A DNA stretch of 64,000 nucleotides from Kaistella pullorum (GTDB lineage Bacteria > Bacteroidota > Bacteroidia > Flavobacteriales > Weeksellaceae). The translations under genes and the position numbers were made by a program. The DNA is taken from contig NZ_JACSPS010000001.1 in NCBI RefSeq assembly GCF_014837035.1, positions 428,374 to 492,373 on the forward strand, given 5' to 3'. A model generated the notes under the pieces. The model did no database searches, was not told the origin of the DNA, and was given only the letters and a program-made list of their open reading frames with translations. Every line of letters starts with the position of its first letter. The stretch's first letter is position 1. This document shows positions 43,636 through 52,891 of this stretch, piece after piece.

Positions 43636-44876
43636 AGGAAAAAGTTCGAGACGGTATAAATCAACAGTCCGACCAATCCGCCTACCAAAGTACCGTTCAC
43701 GCGGATAAACTGCAGGTCTTTACCCACTTCGAGTTCCAGTTTTTCACTCAGTTCGCGGCCTTCCCAGTTGCCAACGGTAGAACTGATCAGATTTGCGGCC
43801 TGATGCGTGTTCTTCAGAATATATTTGTAGGCTGTCACGCGTATCCAGTGATCGATTTTGTGCTGTAGATTTTCATCGGACTGAAGGTTGTCTGCCAGCT
43901 CAGACATATTTTTCCGGACGTATTTTTTTAAAGCCGAATTTTCGGTCTCAAGCTCCTTTTTAAGCACATTTTTTATTGAGAGCCAAATATCGCCGGCATA
44001 CTGTTGCAATTTTTCGTCGTGTAGAAAATCGTTTTTTATTTTCTTAAAATCTTCATTCCAACTTTCTGAATGCTGGATTTCATCAGCAAAGACCTGCAGT
44101 TTTTCCGTAATCTCAAACCTTAAAGAATGTTGCGGATCGATTTCCACTTCCTCGAAAAAGCCAGCCAGACCGTCAGTTATCTTTGCCGCAATGGAACTGT
44201 CAACAAATTTTGGAATCAGAAAATAGCTTTCACGTTTCACGCGTTGCTGCACGATCTGCTGATTATCTAAAACATAATCTTTTATCTGCGCTGAGAGACT
44301 CGTGATCATTTTCTGATGGTCGTTGTTTGTCAGGATATATTCCAGGCCAGTTCCTACTATTTTATTGATTTTCAGCTCGTCGGACATTTCGCGTGCTTTA
44401 TTGGCGATGAAATTTACCACTTCGGAATCATCAAGTTTGTTTACGATATCAAAAGCCAAGGCTGTGATTTCATTTACCAAAACGTCCTGATTCCGCTCAC
44501 TTGAAAGCCACTTTCCTGCCATTGCAGAAACTTTTAGTTTCTGAATGTACGGACGTATATTTTCCGGCGATAGAAAATTTGAAACAACAAAATTGCCGAG
44601 ATTGTCGCCAATTCTTTCCTTGCTGTTCTCTATGAGGTTTGTGTGTGGAATTTTAAGGCCTAAAGGATAATGGAAAAGCGCCGTCACCGCAAACCAATCT
44701 GCAAGTGCACCGACCATCGCAGCTTCAGAAAACGCCCTGATATAGCCGATCCAGTGCGCAGGATTATTCTTTTGTAAAACCGTCGTCACAATAAAAATCA
44801 CTGCCATCAGCACAAAAAGCGAAGTAGCGAAAGCCTTGTATCGACGTAGCTGCAGTTTCTTTTCCGTATCATTCAT
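43632..44876 (-). CDS. DUF445 family membrane protein
   Basis: 414-aa protein with N-terminal membrane helices (about 12-35, and [22 protein letters not shown] at 52-73), a long helical middle region, and a C-terminal membrane helix ([20 protein letters not shown]). This is the DUF445/YjiN layout. Function unknown. Its stop overlaps the pyrD stop on the opposite strand by 4 bp. Confidence 0.82.
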   Translation of the reverse strand: MNDTEKKLQLRRYKAFATSLFVLMAVIFIVTTVLQKNNPAHWIGYIRAFSEAAMVGALADWFAVTALFHYPLGLKIPHTNLIENSKERIGDNLGNFVVSNFLSPENIRPYIQKLKVSAMAGKWLSSERNQDVLVNEITALAFDIVNKLDDSEVVNFIANKAREMSDELKINKIVGTGLEYILTNNDHQKMITSLSAQIKDYVLDNQQIVQQRVKRESYFLIPKFVDSSIAAKITDGLAGFFEEVEIDPQHSLRFEITEKLQVFADEIQHSESWNEDFKKIKNDFLHDEKLQQYAGDIWLSIKNVLKKELETENSALKKYVRKNMSELADNLQSDENLQHKIDHWIRVTAYKYILKNTHQAANLISSTVGNWEGRELSEKLELEVGKDLQFIRVNGTLVGGLVGLLIYTVSNFFL

Positions 44877-44881
44877 TATTT

Positions 44882-44898
44882 CAAAATTAGTAATTTTG
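44882..44898. promoter_or_regulatory. Palindromic back-to-back -7 boxes (DUF445 / msrB)
   Basis: CAAAATTA-g-TAATTTTG is a perfect palindrome made of two outward-facing TAnnTTTG boxes: the minus-facing box (44882-44889) lies 5 bp before the DUF445 ATG, the plus-facing box (44891-44898) 39 bp before the msrB ATG. Confidence 0.55.
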
Positions 44899-44937
44899 AG
44901 GTTGGTAACTCATCCAGGGATACTTATCTCCAAAAAA

Positions 44938-45483
44938 ATGAGTTTCATACTTATGAAAGTTTTAATCACAATTCTGGTACTTATGTCTTTGCAGATGTGT
45001 ACACAGATCAAAAAATCCGAAAACTCCCCAAAAATGGAAAATTCAACCACAAAAAACAATCCATACTATTCGCGCACTGACCGTACGAAGCTTAATGTTC
45101 CTAATTCTGAATGGGAAAAAATACTGTCGCCGGAGGTGTACGCCATCGCGCGCGAGGCTGATACCGAAAGACCTTTCACCGGAAAATACAATGAGTTTGA
45201 CGAGCTTGGCGAATATTACTGCATCGTCTGCGGAAACCACCTTTTCCGTTCAGATTCTAAGTTTTCGTCCACTTGCGGCTGGCCAAGTTTTTTTGAAGCC
45301 GACAAAGAAGGTGTTGCCTACCACCGCGATACCAAATTTGGAATGGAAAGAATTGAAGTCGTCTGCAAACGCTGCGACTCACACCTCGGGCACGTTTTCA
45401 ATGACGGTCCGCCACCTACCGGAACGCGTTACTGTATGAATTCGGTAAGCCTGGAATTTGTAGGTGACTCTGAAAGCAAATAA
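44938..45483 (+). CDS. msrB: Peptide-methionine (R)-S-oxide reductase with N-terminal membrane signal
   Basis: 181-aa MsrB. Zinc-binding CxxC pairs (CIVCG and CKRCD), the core STCGWPSFF and the catalytic Cys in RYCMNSVSL are present. The N-terminus (MKVLITILVLMSLQMC) is a signal peptide with a poor lipobox, so the enzyme probably repairs oxidised methionine outside the cytoplasm. Start could be 44938 (MSFILM) or 44953 (MKVLI). Shares a divergent promoter region with the DUF445 gene. Confidence 0.92.
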   Translation: MSFILMKVLITILVLMSLQMCTQIKKSENSPKMENSTTKNNPYYSRTDRTKLNVPNSEWEKILSPEVYAIAREADTERPFTGKYNEFDELGEYYCIVCGNHLFRSDSKFSSTCGWPSFFEADKEGVAYHRDTKFGMERIEVVCKRCDSHLGHVFNDGPPPTGTRYCMNSVSLEFVGDSESK

Positions 45484-45519
45484 AAATTGCGGAACTGATT
45501 CGGTTCCGCAATTTTTTTG
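45482..45519. terminator. Bidirectional terminator msrB / metal-cluster operon
   Basis: 14-bp stem AAAAATTGCGGAAC / GTTCCGCAATTTTT with a 7-nt loop and T runs on both strands, between convergent genes. Confidence 0.9.
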
Positions 45520-45537
45520 TTTTAAAATAGTCAAAGT

Positions 45538-46014
45538 TTACGTTAATGGCGCGCCAACCTGAAGATCACAACGGTGATGCGGTTCGCCATGCGGCGGATT
45601 CACAGCCGGTTTTGGACCGATGGCGGCGCTCGAAGAGACAGACGGTGCCGGTGCCGAAACAGAAGGCTGGATAGGATTTGTATTGAAACTGTTTGCCTGC
45701 GGACTTGCCACCGGCGGTGCCACAGGTTGCACAGGCGCTGGGCTGTCAATCGGCGCACCTACCTGGATATCGCAACGGTGATAAGGCTCGCCGTGCGGAG
45801 GATTCAAGGCCGGTTTTGCACCTGCATTGGCTTGTGAACCTTCGTTTACTTCGGCCACTTGCTGATCAGGCAGCGCAGTAGAGTTTTGAGCGCTCGCTGT
45901 AGAATCAGTAGCAGCTTGACCCGCAGACTGGGCTTGAACTTCGTTCGACTTTTTGGCTTCACATGACAGAAGTACGGTAGCCGCAATAATCATTAAAAAA
46001 GGTAATCTCTTCAT
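45538..46014 (-). CDS. Lipoprotein with duplicated NPPHGEP-HRCD motif
   Basis: 158 aa with a lipoprotein signal (VLLSC, lipidated Cys18). The mature part is low-complexity Ala/Ser/Pro/Gln except for two near-identical 22-residue blocks: 67-88 and 135-156, each containing NPPHGEP, H-R-C-D and QVGAP. The invariant His and Cys (H74/H79/C81; H142/H147/C149) look like metal or haem ligands. Similar single motifs occur in other Chryseobacterium-group lipoproteins (from memory). It is last in the cluster, 22 bp after the receptor. Function unknown; metal binding is inferred. Confidence 0.7.
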   Translation of the reverse strand: MKRLPFLMIIAATVLLSCEAKKSNEVQAQSAGQAATDSTASAQNSTALPDQQVAEVNEGSQANAGAKPALNPPHGEPYHRCDIQVGAPIDSPAPVQPVAPPVASPQANSFNTNPIQPSVSAPAPSVSSSAAIGPKPAVNPPHGEPHHRCDLQVGAPLT

Positions 46015-46036
46015 TTTCGGTATTTGGATTTAGTCA

Positions 46037-48724
46037 TTAAAAAGAAACGTCAAAGCCTGCGTAGATATTTGCCGGCATGATCGGCGCGTAAACCATTCCA
46101 CCGTCAAAATAATTTCCGAAAGGGTTGGTTGCATCAATGATCGGCCTTTCCTGCGTGTAGCTTGTGAGGTTTTCTCCGCCCAAATATACACGAATATTTT
46201 TATTGAAATTGCGCGAAATCTGCGCGTTAAGCGTCGCAAAAGAAGCAGAATATTCCGGCAGTCTGAATTCGGCCGGGTTTGCATTCAGATTTGGAAGTTT
46301 CTGTGGACCAACAATTTGCACAGTTGTATCAAAATTCCAGAAAGCACCTTTATCAGTTTTTTCGGTTGCATAAGAAGCATTGAAAAAGCCTCGGTTTTTA
46401 GCCATAAACGGAATCTCTCTTCTTCCGCCCTCATAATCAGCCTGTACATCATAATATTTGTAGGCCAGCCGCAGCTCGAGATTTTTTGCCGGCACAAAAT
46501 CGATTTGCGTCTGGAAACTGTTCGCGAATGAGTTCCCTTCAAGATTATAAAACACAAGTTTGTTCGGCGACAGATCAAGATCCGCCAAAACCTGATCCTG
46601 GAAATCGGTTCTGAAAAAATCGGCCACCAATGTTGCTTTTCGGTTGAACAGTTTTAATTCCTGCTGCAGACTTAGGCCATAATTCCACGCGATTTCAGGT
46701 TTTAGGCCATAAATATCGCCGCCGTTCTGAGTGATTTCAATCTGTCTGTTCGAAGCAAAATATTGTTGGTTTTCAGCAAAAACATTCGCTGTACGGAAGC
46801 CTCTGCCCGCAGAAAGCCTCAGGATTGTTTTTGGAAAAAGGTCATATTTAAAATTAAGCCGTGGTGTAAACTGCGTGCCGGCTAAATTGTGGAAATCGGT
46901 CCTGGCACCGGCCACCAAAGTATATTTCAGCCCTGTCAGCGTGTATTCAAAGAAAATTCCAGGCACTGTTTCGGTTCGCTGAAAATTCTGCGTCAAGTAA
47001 TCTTCATCAAAAGCGTCGTACAGAAAGCTTGCGCCGGTTTTGTATTTGTGGTTCGTATTGCCGAAAATACTTTCAAAAACAAGGTTTGAATAAAACGTTT
47101 TCTGATTTCCAAGGTAATTTCGCTTTCCGAAGAAGCTGTCTTGCTCATGGTAGGTAAACTGGTTCATCCAACCGATGCTTTGGTAAGGTTTACCTTTAAA
47201 AACATAGCCGGTTTTGTTCCAGATATCAAATTTTGAAATATCGATACCCACGCCGTACGCGCTTTGCTGTGAGCGGTCGAGGTTTTTATCAAAACTCGTC
47301 TGTCCACCAAAACGTTCGTCTTTCACAAAACTGATCCCGAAATGCGTGCCGAGACCATTATGATCGAGACCATTATAATTTAAAAGATATGCCGCGTTTA
47401 TTTGGTTGCCGGTCGGCTGGTCCAGAAAGCCATCATCATTTGTATCCATTTTTGCCAGTGTAGCGTTGCCGTGGAGCAGAATGGTTTGGTTCCAATGTTC
47501 GGAAAGCAGGCTCGTTGTCGTAATGTTGGTTTCAAATCTTGAATTGATGTCACCGAAAACATTTACAGCTGATTCCGGCTGATCCTTAAACTTTAAAAGT
47601 TCCGTATTGATCTGACCCGTGATGCCTTCATAGCCGTTCGTGACCGTACTTCCACCTTTTGTAAGTTGAATTCCACCAATCCACCGGCCCGGAATTAGAT
47701 TCATTCCGTACGGAGATGCAAGTCCACGGATTGAAGGTAAAAGTTCTTTCGTCAGCGACGTGTATTTTTGGTCTAAGCCCAACATCTTCAACTGTTTAGT
47801 TCCCGTAACCGCATTGCTGAATGACACATCCACAGTTGCGTTGGTTTCAAAACTTTCTGAAAGGTTGCAACATGCCGCTTTCAGCAATTCTTTTGAACTG
47901 ATGTTGAAGGTGAGGCCGGTTTCTTTTTTGTTTAAAGCTGTCGCCTCGCCAAGCCGAACCACTTTCACCTCTTCGATGGTTTTGTCAACATGGTCAGCAT
48001 GTTGCGTAAAATCTTTTCGCGCCGGAGCTTCCTCCATATGTACCAGTGAACTTTTTACGCCTAGCGGTAAAGCTCTGTCGTAAAGGCAGCATCCGGGCAA
48101 AGCATCGTACACGGCATTAGATGCGGTATATTTTTCGTTGTCGTGACCTACATCCGCAATTTTCTTTAAAATCGCATCTGCAGATGTTTTAGACTCATCA
48201 AAATCCAAAGTCACAATCTGTTTTTCCGGATCCCAAAATGCAGAACCTGCGCCCGCACTCTTTGCGGCAGCTTCTATCCGGTTTTTACATGACACGCAGT
48301 TTCCCCGGACGTAAAACTGATTGTTTTCCTTTAGGGATGGCGCTTGCGAAACGGTAGATGAAGCATGTTCAGTTTCAGAAACTTTCGGGAAAGAAGGTGT
48401 TCTTTCATAGTGGCAGCAGCCCGGCAGCCCGTCGTATACGGCATCGGGAGCTCTGAAACGTTCATTGTCGTGACCTACTGCGGCAATTTGCTTTAAAATA
48501 GCATCCGAAGTTACTTTTGCCGGGTCGAATTCTACGGTAAGCTGTTGGGTTTCCGCGCTCCAGTTTGCTGTTTGGGCGCCTGCTTTTTTGGCAGTCGTCT
48601 CAATGCGTTCCTTACACATTCCGCATTCGCCTTTTACTTTAAAAGTTGAATTAAGCGTTTGCGCGAATAAAATTTGGGTAAATAAAAGGGTAAAAGCCAG
48701 AAAGCTTTTAAATAAAATTTTCAT
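46037..48724 (-). CDS. TonB-dependent receptor with two N-terminal HMA-like domains
   Basis: 895-aa outer-membrane protein. Signal peptide 1-22. Two tandem heavy-metal-associated-like domains follow: the first with C34-x-x-C37, GHD at 84-86 and LPGCC at 100-104; the second with C143-x-x-C146, GHD at 193-195 and LPGCC at 209-213. Then come a plug domain (ACCNLSESFETNATVDV, NGYEGITGQINTEL) and a 22-strand-type barrel ending in an aromatic residue (YAGFDVSF). Tandem periplasmic metal-binding domains on a receptor suggest import or sensing of a soft metal, most likely copper. ExbB-ExbD-TonB-like genes lie 7 kb away. Confidence 0.85.
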   Translation of the reverse strand: MKILFKSFLAFTLLFTQILFAQTLNSTFKVKGECGMCKERIETTAKKAGAQTANWSAETQQLTVEFDPAKVTSDAILKQIAAVGHDNERFRAPDAVYDGLPGCCHYERTPSFPKVSETEHASSTVSQAPSLKENNQFYVRGNCVSCKNRIEAAAKSAGAGSAFWDPEKQIVTLDFDESKTSADAILKKIADVGHDNEKYTASNAVYDALPGCCLYDRALPLGVKSSLVHMEEAPARKDFTQHADHVDKTIEEVKVVRLGEATALNKKETGLTFNISSKELLKAACCNLSESFETNATVDVSFSNAVTGTKQLKMLGLDQKYTSLTKELLPSIRGLASPYGMNLIPGRWIGGIQLTKGGSTVTNGYEGITGQINTELLKFKDQPESAVNVFGDINSRFETNITTTSLLSEHWNQTILLHGNATLAKMDTNDDGFLDQPTGNQINAAYLLNYNGLDHNGLGTHFGISFVKDERFGGQTSFDKNLDRSQQSAYGVGIDISKFDIWNKTGYVFKGKPYQSIGWMNQFTYHEQDSFFGKRNYLGNQKTFYSNLVFESIFGNTNHKYKTGASFLYDAFDEDYLTQNFQRTETVPGIFFEYTLTGLKYTLVAGARTDFHNLAGTQFTPRLNFKYDLFPKTILRLSAGRGFRTANVFAENQQYFASNRQIEITQNGGDIYGLKPEIAWNYGLSLQQELKLFNRKATLVADFFRTDFQDQVLADLDLSPNKLVFYNLEGNSFANSFQTQIDFVPAKNLELRLAYKYYDVQADYEGGRREIPFMAKNRGFFNASYATEKTDKGAFWNFDTTVQIVGPQKLPNLNANPAEFRLPEYSASFATLNAQISRNFNKNIRVYLGGENLTSYTQERPIIDATNPFGNYFDGGMVYAPIMPANIYAGFDVSF

Positions 48725-48798
48725 TTTCTATTGAAATTCGTTAATTTATATATATAAAATGGCCTAAAAGAATATTCTTCAGGCTGTAAAGCAATAAA

Positions 48799-49173
48799 TT
48801 AAGCGAGTTTCGGCGGTTGCCAAATCGAATGAAAAAGAGAGGTGAAAAACTGAACTTTCGATGGATAAATCGGTTCGTTTGATACGAAAACCGTCATATC
48901 TTCCAGCACATTTTCCGGGGAAAGGGATGTGAAAACCATGCTCACAACGCACGAGTGGCAGTTTGCACAATCGTTTCCGCAATTGTTTTTGTCTGATTTT
49001 TTTTTGTGTGAACTGTCGTGACAAGGTTTCGAAGTCTGTGTATCACAACATTCAGATTGATTTTGGGACGCGTCACAGCATTGCTCAGTTTCCTGCGCGA
49101 AAAGTGTTTGGGAAGGCAAAACAAAAATTCCCAACCCAAGTACAATTAAAAATATTTTAAGTGACTTTGACAC
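48799..49173 (-). CDS. Cysteine-rich secreted protein (HYC_CC_PP-like)
   Basis: 124 aa with an N-terminal signal (1-26, ends LFAQ). The mature part has CC pairs at 32-33 and 42-43, C51-H52, and a CxxxCxxCHxC run at 65-75, then a hydrophobic segment and a C-terminal IWQPPK (117-122). The CC and PP features recall the HYC_CC_PP family. Metal binding is likely. The start is GTG at 49173, with a TAATTTTG box 7 bp upstream. It is 74 bp before the receptor gene on the same strand. Confidence 0.65.
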   Translation of the reverse strand: MSKSLKIFLIVLGLGIFVLPSQTLFAQETEQCCDASQNQSECCDTQTSKPCHDSSHKKKSDKNNCGNDCANCHSCVVSMVFTSLSPENVLEDMTVFVSNEPIYPSKVQFFTSLFHSIWQPPKLA

Positions 49174-49180
49174 GTGGGAG

Positions 49181-49188
49181 CAAAATTA
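49181..49188 (-). promoter_or_regulatory. -7 element (TAATTTTG) for the Cys-rich gene and receptor
   Basis: Exact consensus on the minus strand, 7 bp before the GTG start; suggests that the lower three genes of the cluster have their own promoter. Confidence 0.5.
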
Positions 49189-49240
49189 GCAATTTTAAAT
49201 CAATAACAGATTTTTAAAATGTTGATTGGTATCACATCAA

Positions 49241-50050
49241 CTACTTTAGCTCAATTGGATTGTTGTTTTTTTGAATTTCATCCTTAAGTCTGCTCTCGAC
49301 TTGCCGACGTCGGTTGGGATCCTGATTCCCCGCTCCGCCACGACCCGGCGCTCTACCCGCCTGCATAGCAGCTACAGGATCTTTCCGGTAGTTCTCGAGC
49401 TGCTTCTCATAACCCTCGCGGCTGATTTTCAGTACATTTCCTTGCGAACTCACATTCTGAATTTCGTCAACCTTGCGCGTTTCTTTAAGGTCAAAAGAAT
49501 AATCGCCCTTTGAATCTTCCACTTTCACGATAAGTCCTGGAAGTCCCGAAAACTTGTACGGTCCGTCCTGAAACGGAATTTCGTTCGCAAACCATGCGTA
49601 CCAGGTTCTGCCTGCAAACTGTGTTTCAGCTTTTTGTGTTTTGTATGCACCGATGGTGGCAGTTTCAGGCAAAATCGTCCACTCCAACGGCCGGTCTTCG
49701 GTGTAAGAATACTGGTTTCGCGCAATTCGGCCGGTAAATGTCTTCGTTCCGTTTGCAAAATCTTTTTCTACAACATAATCCATATTTGAGCGGAGATTTT
49801 CCATCTGTGAACGGTCAAATCCGGAGCCGCCGGTTTGGCGAGCACGTGCAAAAACCGAATCGCGCTGGATTCTTTTTTCGGCAAAGAAAACCGATTTCAC
49901 AGGGGAAACATCCAAAATTGCGGTTTCAGTCTTAATGTCACCGCGCTGTGTGGAATCAAGCTTCATTGAAACCTGATAAATAAAGCGCGCGGCCTGTGCC
50001 GAAAGACTTTGTACCGAGAAGAAAAGTGCGAGCAGTAGGAATTTTTTCAT
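49241..50050 (-). CDS. GLPGLI family protein
   Basis: 269-aa secreted protein: signal peptide 1-19 (LSAQ), then a beta-rich body with the name-giving GLPGLI at 169-174, preceded by FQDGPYKFS and followed by VKVED. The C-terminal 60 residues are basic with a Gly/Arg-rich patch. The family is Bacteroidota-specific, of unknown function, and often sits near TonB-dependent receptors. It is 67 bp upstream of the Cys-rich gene on the same strand. Confidence 0.85.
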   Translation of the reverse strand: MKKFLLLALFFSVQSLSAQAARFIYQVSMKLDSTQRGDIKTETAILDVSPVKSVFFAEKRIQRDSVFARARQTGGSGFDRSQMENLRSNMDYVVEKDFANGTKTFTGRIARNQYSYTEDRPLEWTILPETATIGAYKTQKAETQFAGRTWYAWFANEIPFQDGPYKFSGLPGLIVKVEDSKGDYSFDLKETRKVDEIQNVSSQGNVLKISREGYEKQLENYRKDPVAAMQAGRAPGRGGAGNQDPNRRRQVESRLKDEIQKNNNPIELK

Positions 50051-50129
50051 AGTTTTTTGATTTAAATTTTCCAGGTTAGTTAAATCAAGCTCATCCTATC
50101 GCTGCAATAGATAAATCTGTAGACCCTAA

Positions 50130-50160
50130 TTTGTTATTCATTATATATTGCGTAATTTTG
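50130..50160 (+). promoter_or_regulatory. suf operon promoter
   Basis: TTTG (50130-50133), 19-bp spacer, TAATTTTG (50153-50160); both elements exact; 28 bp before the first ATG. Confidence 0.75.
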
Positions 50161-50188
50161 CAATCTAAAATAAGTCTAAATAAAAACA

Positions 50189-50518
50189 ATGATTAAGGTA
50201 AGCGACCAGGCAAAGCAAAAAGCGATTCAGTTGATGACTGAAGATGGATTCCGGCCTTTTGAAGACTATATAAGAGTGGGCGTGAAAAGTGGCGGCTGCT
50301 CGGGATTGGAATATGTTTTAAAGTTCGACAGTGAGCGGTCAGATTCCGATCAGGTCTTTGAAGATAACGGGATCAAGATCATCATTGAAAAAAAGTCGAT
50401 TCTATATTTAGCCGGAACTGTTTTGGAATATTCCGGCGGCCTCAACGGTAAAGGTTTCATATTCAACAACCCGAATGCAAACAGAACCTGCGGTTGTGGT
50501 GAATCTTTCAGTTTATAA
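50189..50518 (+). CDS. sufA: A-type Fe-S cluster assembly protein (SufA/ErpA/IscA family)
   Basis: 109-aa HesB-fold carrier. The three cluster-binding cysteines are visible: one in SGGCSGLEY and two in TCGCGESF at the C-terminus. First gene of the suf operon, 6 bp before sufB; it delivers Fe-S clusters from SufBCD to target proteins. SufA is chosen by context; ErpA or IscA are alternatives in name only. Confidence 0.9.
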   Translation: MIKVSDQAKQKAIQLMTEDGFRPFEDYIRVGVKSGGCSGLEYVLKFDSERSDSDQVFEDNGIKIIIEKKSILYLAGTVLEYSGGLNGKGFIFNNPNANRTCGCGESFSL

Positions 50519-50524
50519 AATATT

Positions 50525-51973
50525 ATGTCAAAATATACAGAAGACGACCTGAGGGTCGATCTTGAAAACCAGAAATACGAATACGGTTGGGAAACCGACA
50601 TTGAATACGAGGACTTCCCTGTCGGGCTGAATGAAGATGTAGTGCGGATGATTTCGGCTAAAAAAAATGAGCCGGAATGGATGACCGAATGGAGACTTGA
50701 AGCTTTCAGGATCTGGCAAAAAATGGATGAGCCTACCTGGGCAAACGTTCGTTATGAATCACCGGATTTTCAGGCCATCCGATATTACGCAGCACCGAAG
50801 AAAAAACCTGAATTGGCGAGTCTTGATGAAGTAGATCCGGAACTTTTGAAAACATTTGAGAAGCTGGGGATCAACATCGAAGAACAGAAAAGGCTGGCTG
50901 GCGTCGCGGTGGACATCGTAATCGACTCAGTTTCAGTAAAGACAACGTTTCAGGAAACACTCAAGGAAAAAGGAATTATTTTCTGCGCAATCTCGGAAGC
51001 CATCCAGGAACATCCGGATCTTGTGAGAAAATACCTCGGCAAAGTGGTTCCACGCGGCGATAATTTCTATGCAGCGCTAAATTCGGCGGTGTTTTCAGAC
51101 GGCAGTTTCTGCTACATTCCGAAAGGTGTGAAATGTCCGATGGAACTTTCCACTTATTTCCGAATCAACCAATCAGGTTCAGGCCAGTTCGAAAGAACAT
51201 TACTAATCGCTGACGAGGGAAGCTATGTATCTTATCTTGAAGGCTGCACGGCGCCGGCACGTGATGAAAACCAGCTCCATGCCGCTGTGGTAGAGCTAAT
51301 CGCGATGGATGATGCCGAAATAAAATATTCCACAGTACAAAACTGGTTCCCGGGTGATTCCGAAGGAAACGGTGGCGTTTTCAACTTTGTTACCAAGCGT
51401 GGCGTCTGTGAAAAAAGAGCTAAAATTTCGTGGACCCAGGTTGAAACCGGTTCTGCTGTGACGTGGAAATATCCGAGCTGCATCCTGAAAGGCGACAACT
51501 CAATCGGTGAGTTCTATTCGATCGCGGTGACAAACAACCATCAGTTCGCTGATACGGGCACGAAAATGATCCACATCGGCAAAAACACCAGATCAACGAT
51601 CATTTCCAAAGGTATTTCCGCCGGAAAATCAAATAACTCTTACCGCGGTCTCGTGAAAGTAATGCCGTCTGCGAAAGGCGCGCGAAACTTTTCGCAATGT
51701 GACTCACTTCTGATGGGCAACGAATGTGGCGCGCACACTTTCCCTTACATTGAGATTAAGGACCCAAGTGCACAATTGGAACACGAAGCGACAACCTCGA
51801 AAATCGGGGAAGATCAAATCTTTTACTGCAACCAGCGCGGCATCAATACTGAAAAAGCAATTGCACTGATCGTCAACGGTTTCGGGAAGGAAGTACTGAA
51901 CAAATTACCGATGGAATTTGCCATTGAAGCACAAAAACTGTTGGAAATATCACTTGAAGGCAGTGTCGGCTAA
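50525..51973 (+). CDS. sufB: Fe-S cluster scaffold protein SufB
   Basis: 482-aa SufBD-fold protein. Contains [24 protein letters not shown] (functional Cys), [16 protein letters not shown]-type [19 protein letters not shown] and [16 protein letters not shown], all SufB hallmarks. It assembles clusters in a SufB-SufC2-SufD complex. Located between sufA and sufC in one operon. Confidence 0.97.
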   Translation: MSKYTEDDLRVDLENQKYEYGWETDIEYEDFPVGLNEDVVRMISAKKNEPEWMTEWRLEAFRIWQKMDEPTWANVRYESPDFQAIRYYAAPKKKPELASLDEVDPELLKTFEKLGINIEEQKRLAGVAVDIVIDSVSVKTTFQETLKEKGIIFCAISEAIQEHPDLVRKYLGKVVPRGDNFYAALNSAVFSDGSFCYIPKGVKCPMELSTYFRINQSGSGQFERTLLIADEGSYVSYLEGCTAPARDENQLHAAVVELIAMDDAEIKYSTVQNWFPGDSEGNGGVFNFVTKRGVCEKRAKISWTQVETGSAVTWKYPSCILKGDNSIGEFYSIAVTNNHQFADTGTKMIHIGKNTRSTIISKGISAGKSNNSYRGLVKVMPSAKGARNFSQCDSLLMGNECGAHTFPYIEIKDPSAQLEHEATTSKIGEDQIFYCNQRGINTEKAIALIVNGFGKEVLNKLPMEFAIEAQKLLEISLEGSVG

Positions 51974-52048
51974 GATTACAGATTATTTAAAAACTAAAAA
52001 GCAAACGGTGCAGTTTTAAATTAAGCTGCTGCGTTGATGAAAATTATT

Positions 52049-52792
52049 ATGCTAGCAATCAACAACTTACACGCACAAATAGAAGACGGCGTAGAAATTT
52101 TAAAAGGGATAAACCTTCAGATAAATCCGGGCGAAGTTCACGCCATCATGGGACCAAACGGCGCAGGGAAGTCAACACTTTCATCTGTAATCGCCGGAAA
52201 GGAAGATTACGAAGTCACAGAAGGTGAAATCCTGTTCCGTGGCGAGAATATCGTGGAAGACGCGCCGGAAGAACGCGCACACAAAGGGGTTTTCATGTCG
52301 TTTCAGTATCCGGTAGAGATTCCGGGTGTTTCTGTAACGAATTTCATAAAGGCAGCCCTGAACGAAACACGCAAAGCAAACGGACTCGAAGATATGCCGG
52401 CAAAGGAAATGCTTGCGCTGATCCGTGAAAACTCTGAAAAATTAGGCATCAAGCGTGATTTTCTTTCGAGATCACTTAATGAGGGCTTCTCCGGCGGTGA
52501 GAAAAAAAGAAATGAAATCTTCCAGATGATGATGCTGAATCCTAAATTGGCTATCCTGGATGAAACCGATTCCGGTCTCGATATCGACGCGCTTAGAATC
52601 GTTGCTGACGGTGTAAACTCATTCCGCAATGAAAACAATGCGGTATTACTCATCACGCATTACCAAAGGCTTCTAGATTATATCCAGCCCGATTTCGTGC
52701 ACGTTTTGGCAGGCGGAAAAATCATCAAGACCGGCGACAAAAACCTTGCGTTGGAGCTCGAAGAAAGAGGTTATGACTGGCTTTTGAACTAG
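52049..52792 (+). CDS. sufC: Fe-S assembly ATPase SufC
   Basis: 247-aa ABC ATPase. Walker A GPNGAGKST, signature LNEGFSGGEKKR, Walker B LAILDETDSGLD. The start MLAINNLHA (52049) is chosen; an ATG at 52037 would add four residues not seen in relatives. Drives conformational change in SufB-SufD. Confidence 0.95.
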   Translation: MLAINNLHAQIEDGVEILKGINLQINPGEVHAIMGPNGAGKSTLSSVIAGKEDYEVTEGEILFRGENIVEDAPEERAHKGVFMSFQYPVEIPGVSVTNFIKAALNETRKANGLEDMPAKEMLALIRENSEKLGIKRDFLSRSLNEGFSGGEKKRNEIFQMMMLNPKLAILDETDSGLDIDALRIVADGVNSFRNENNAVLLITHYQRLLDYIQPDFVHVLAGGKIIKTGDKNLALELEERGYDWLLN

Positions 52793-52891
52793 GCCGAAGT
52801 CATTAACCACATTTCTAAACGTTAACAGATAAAATTCGGATTTGCACCAGGCTGAATTCATCGGATTCAAACCTCAAATCTCCAGTTAAAA

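Noticed and set aside
46285-46578. Separate small gene inside the TonB receptor gene
   Set aside because: The receptor frame is continuous and matches a beta-barrel; the alternative frame has no features.
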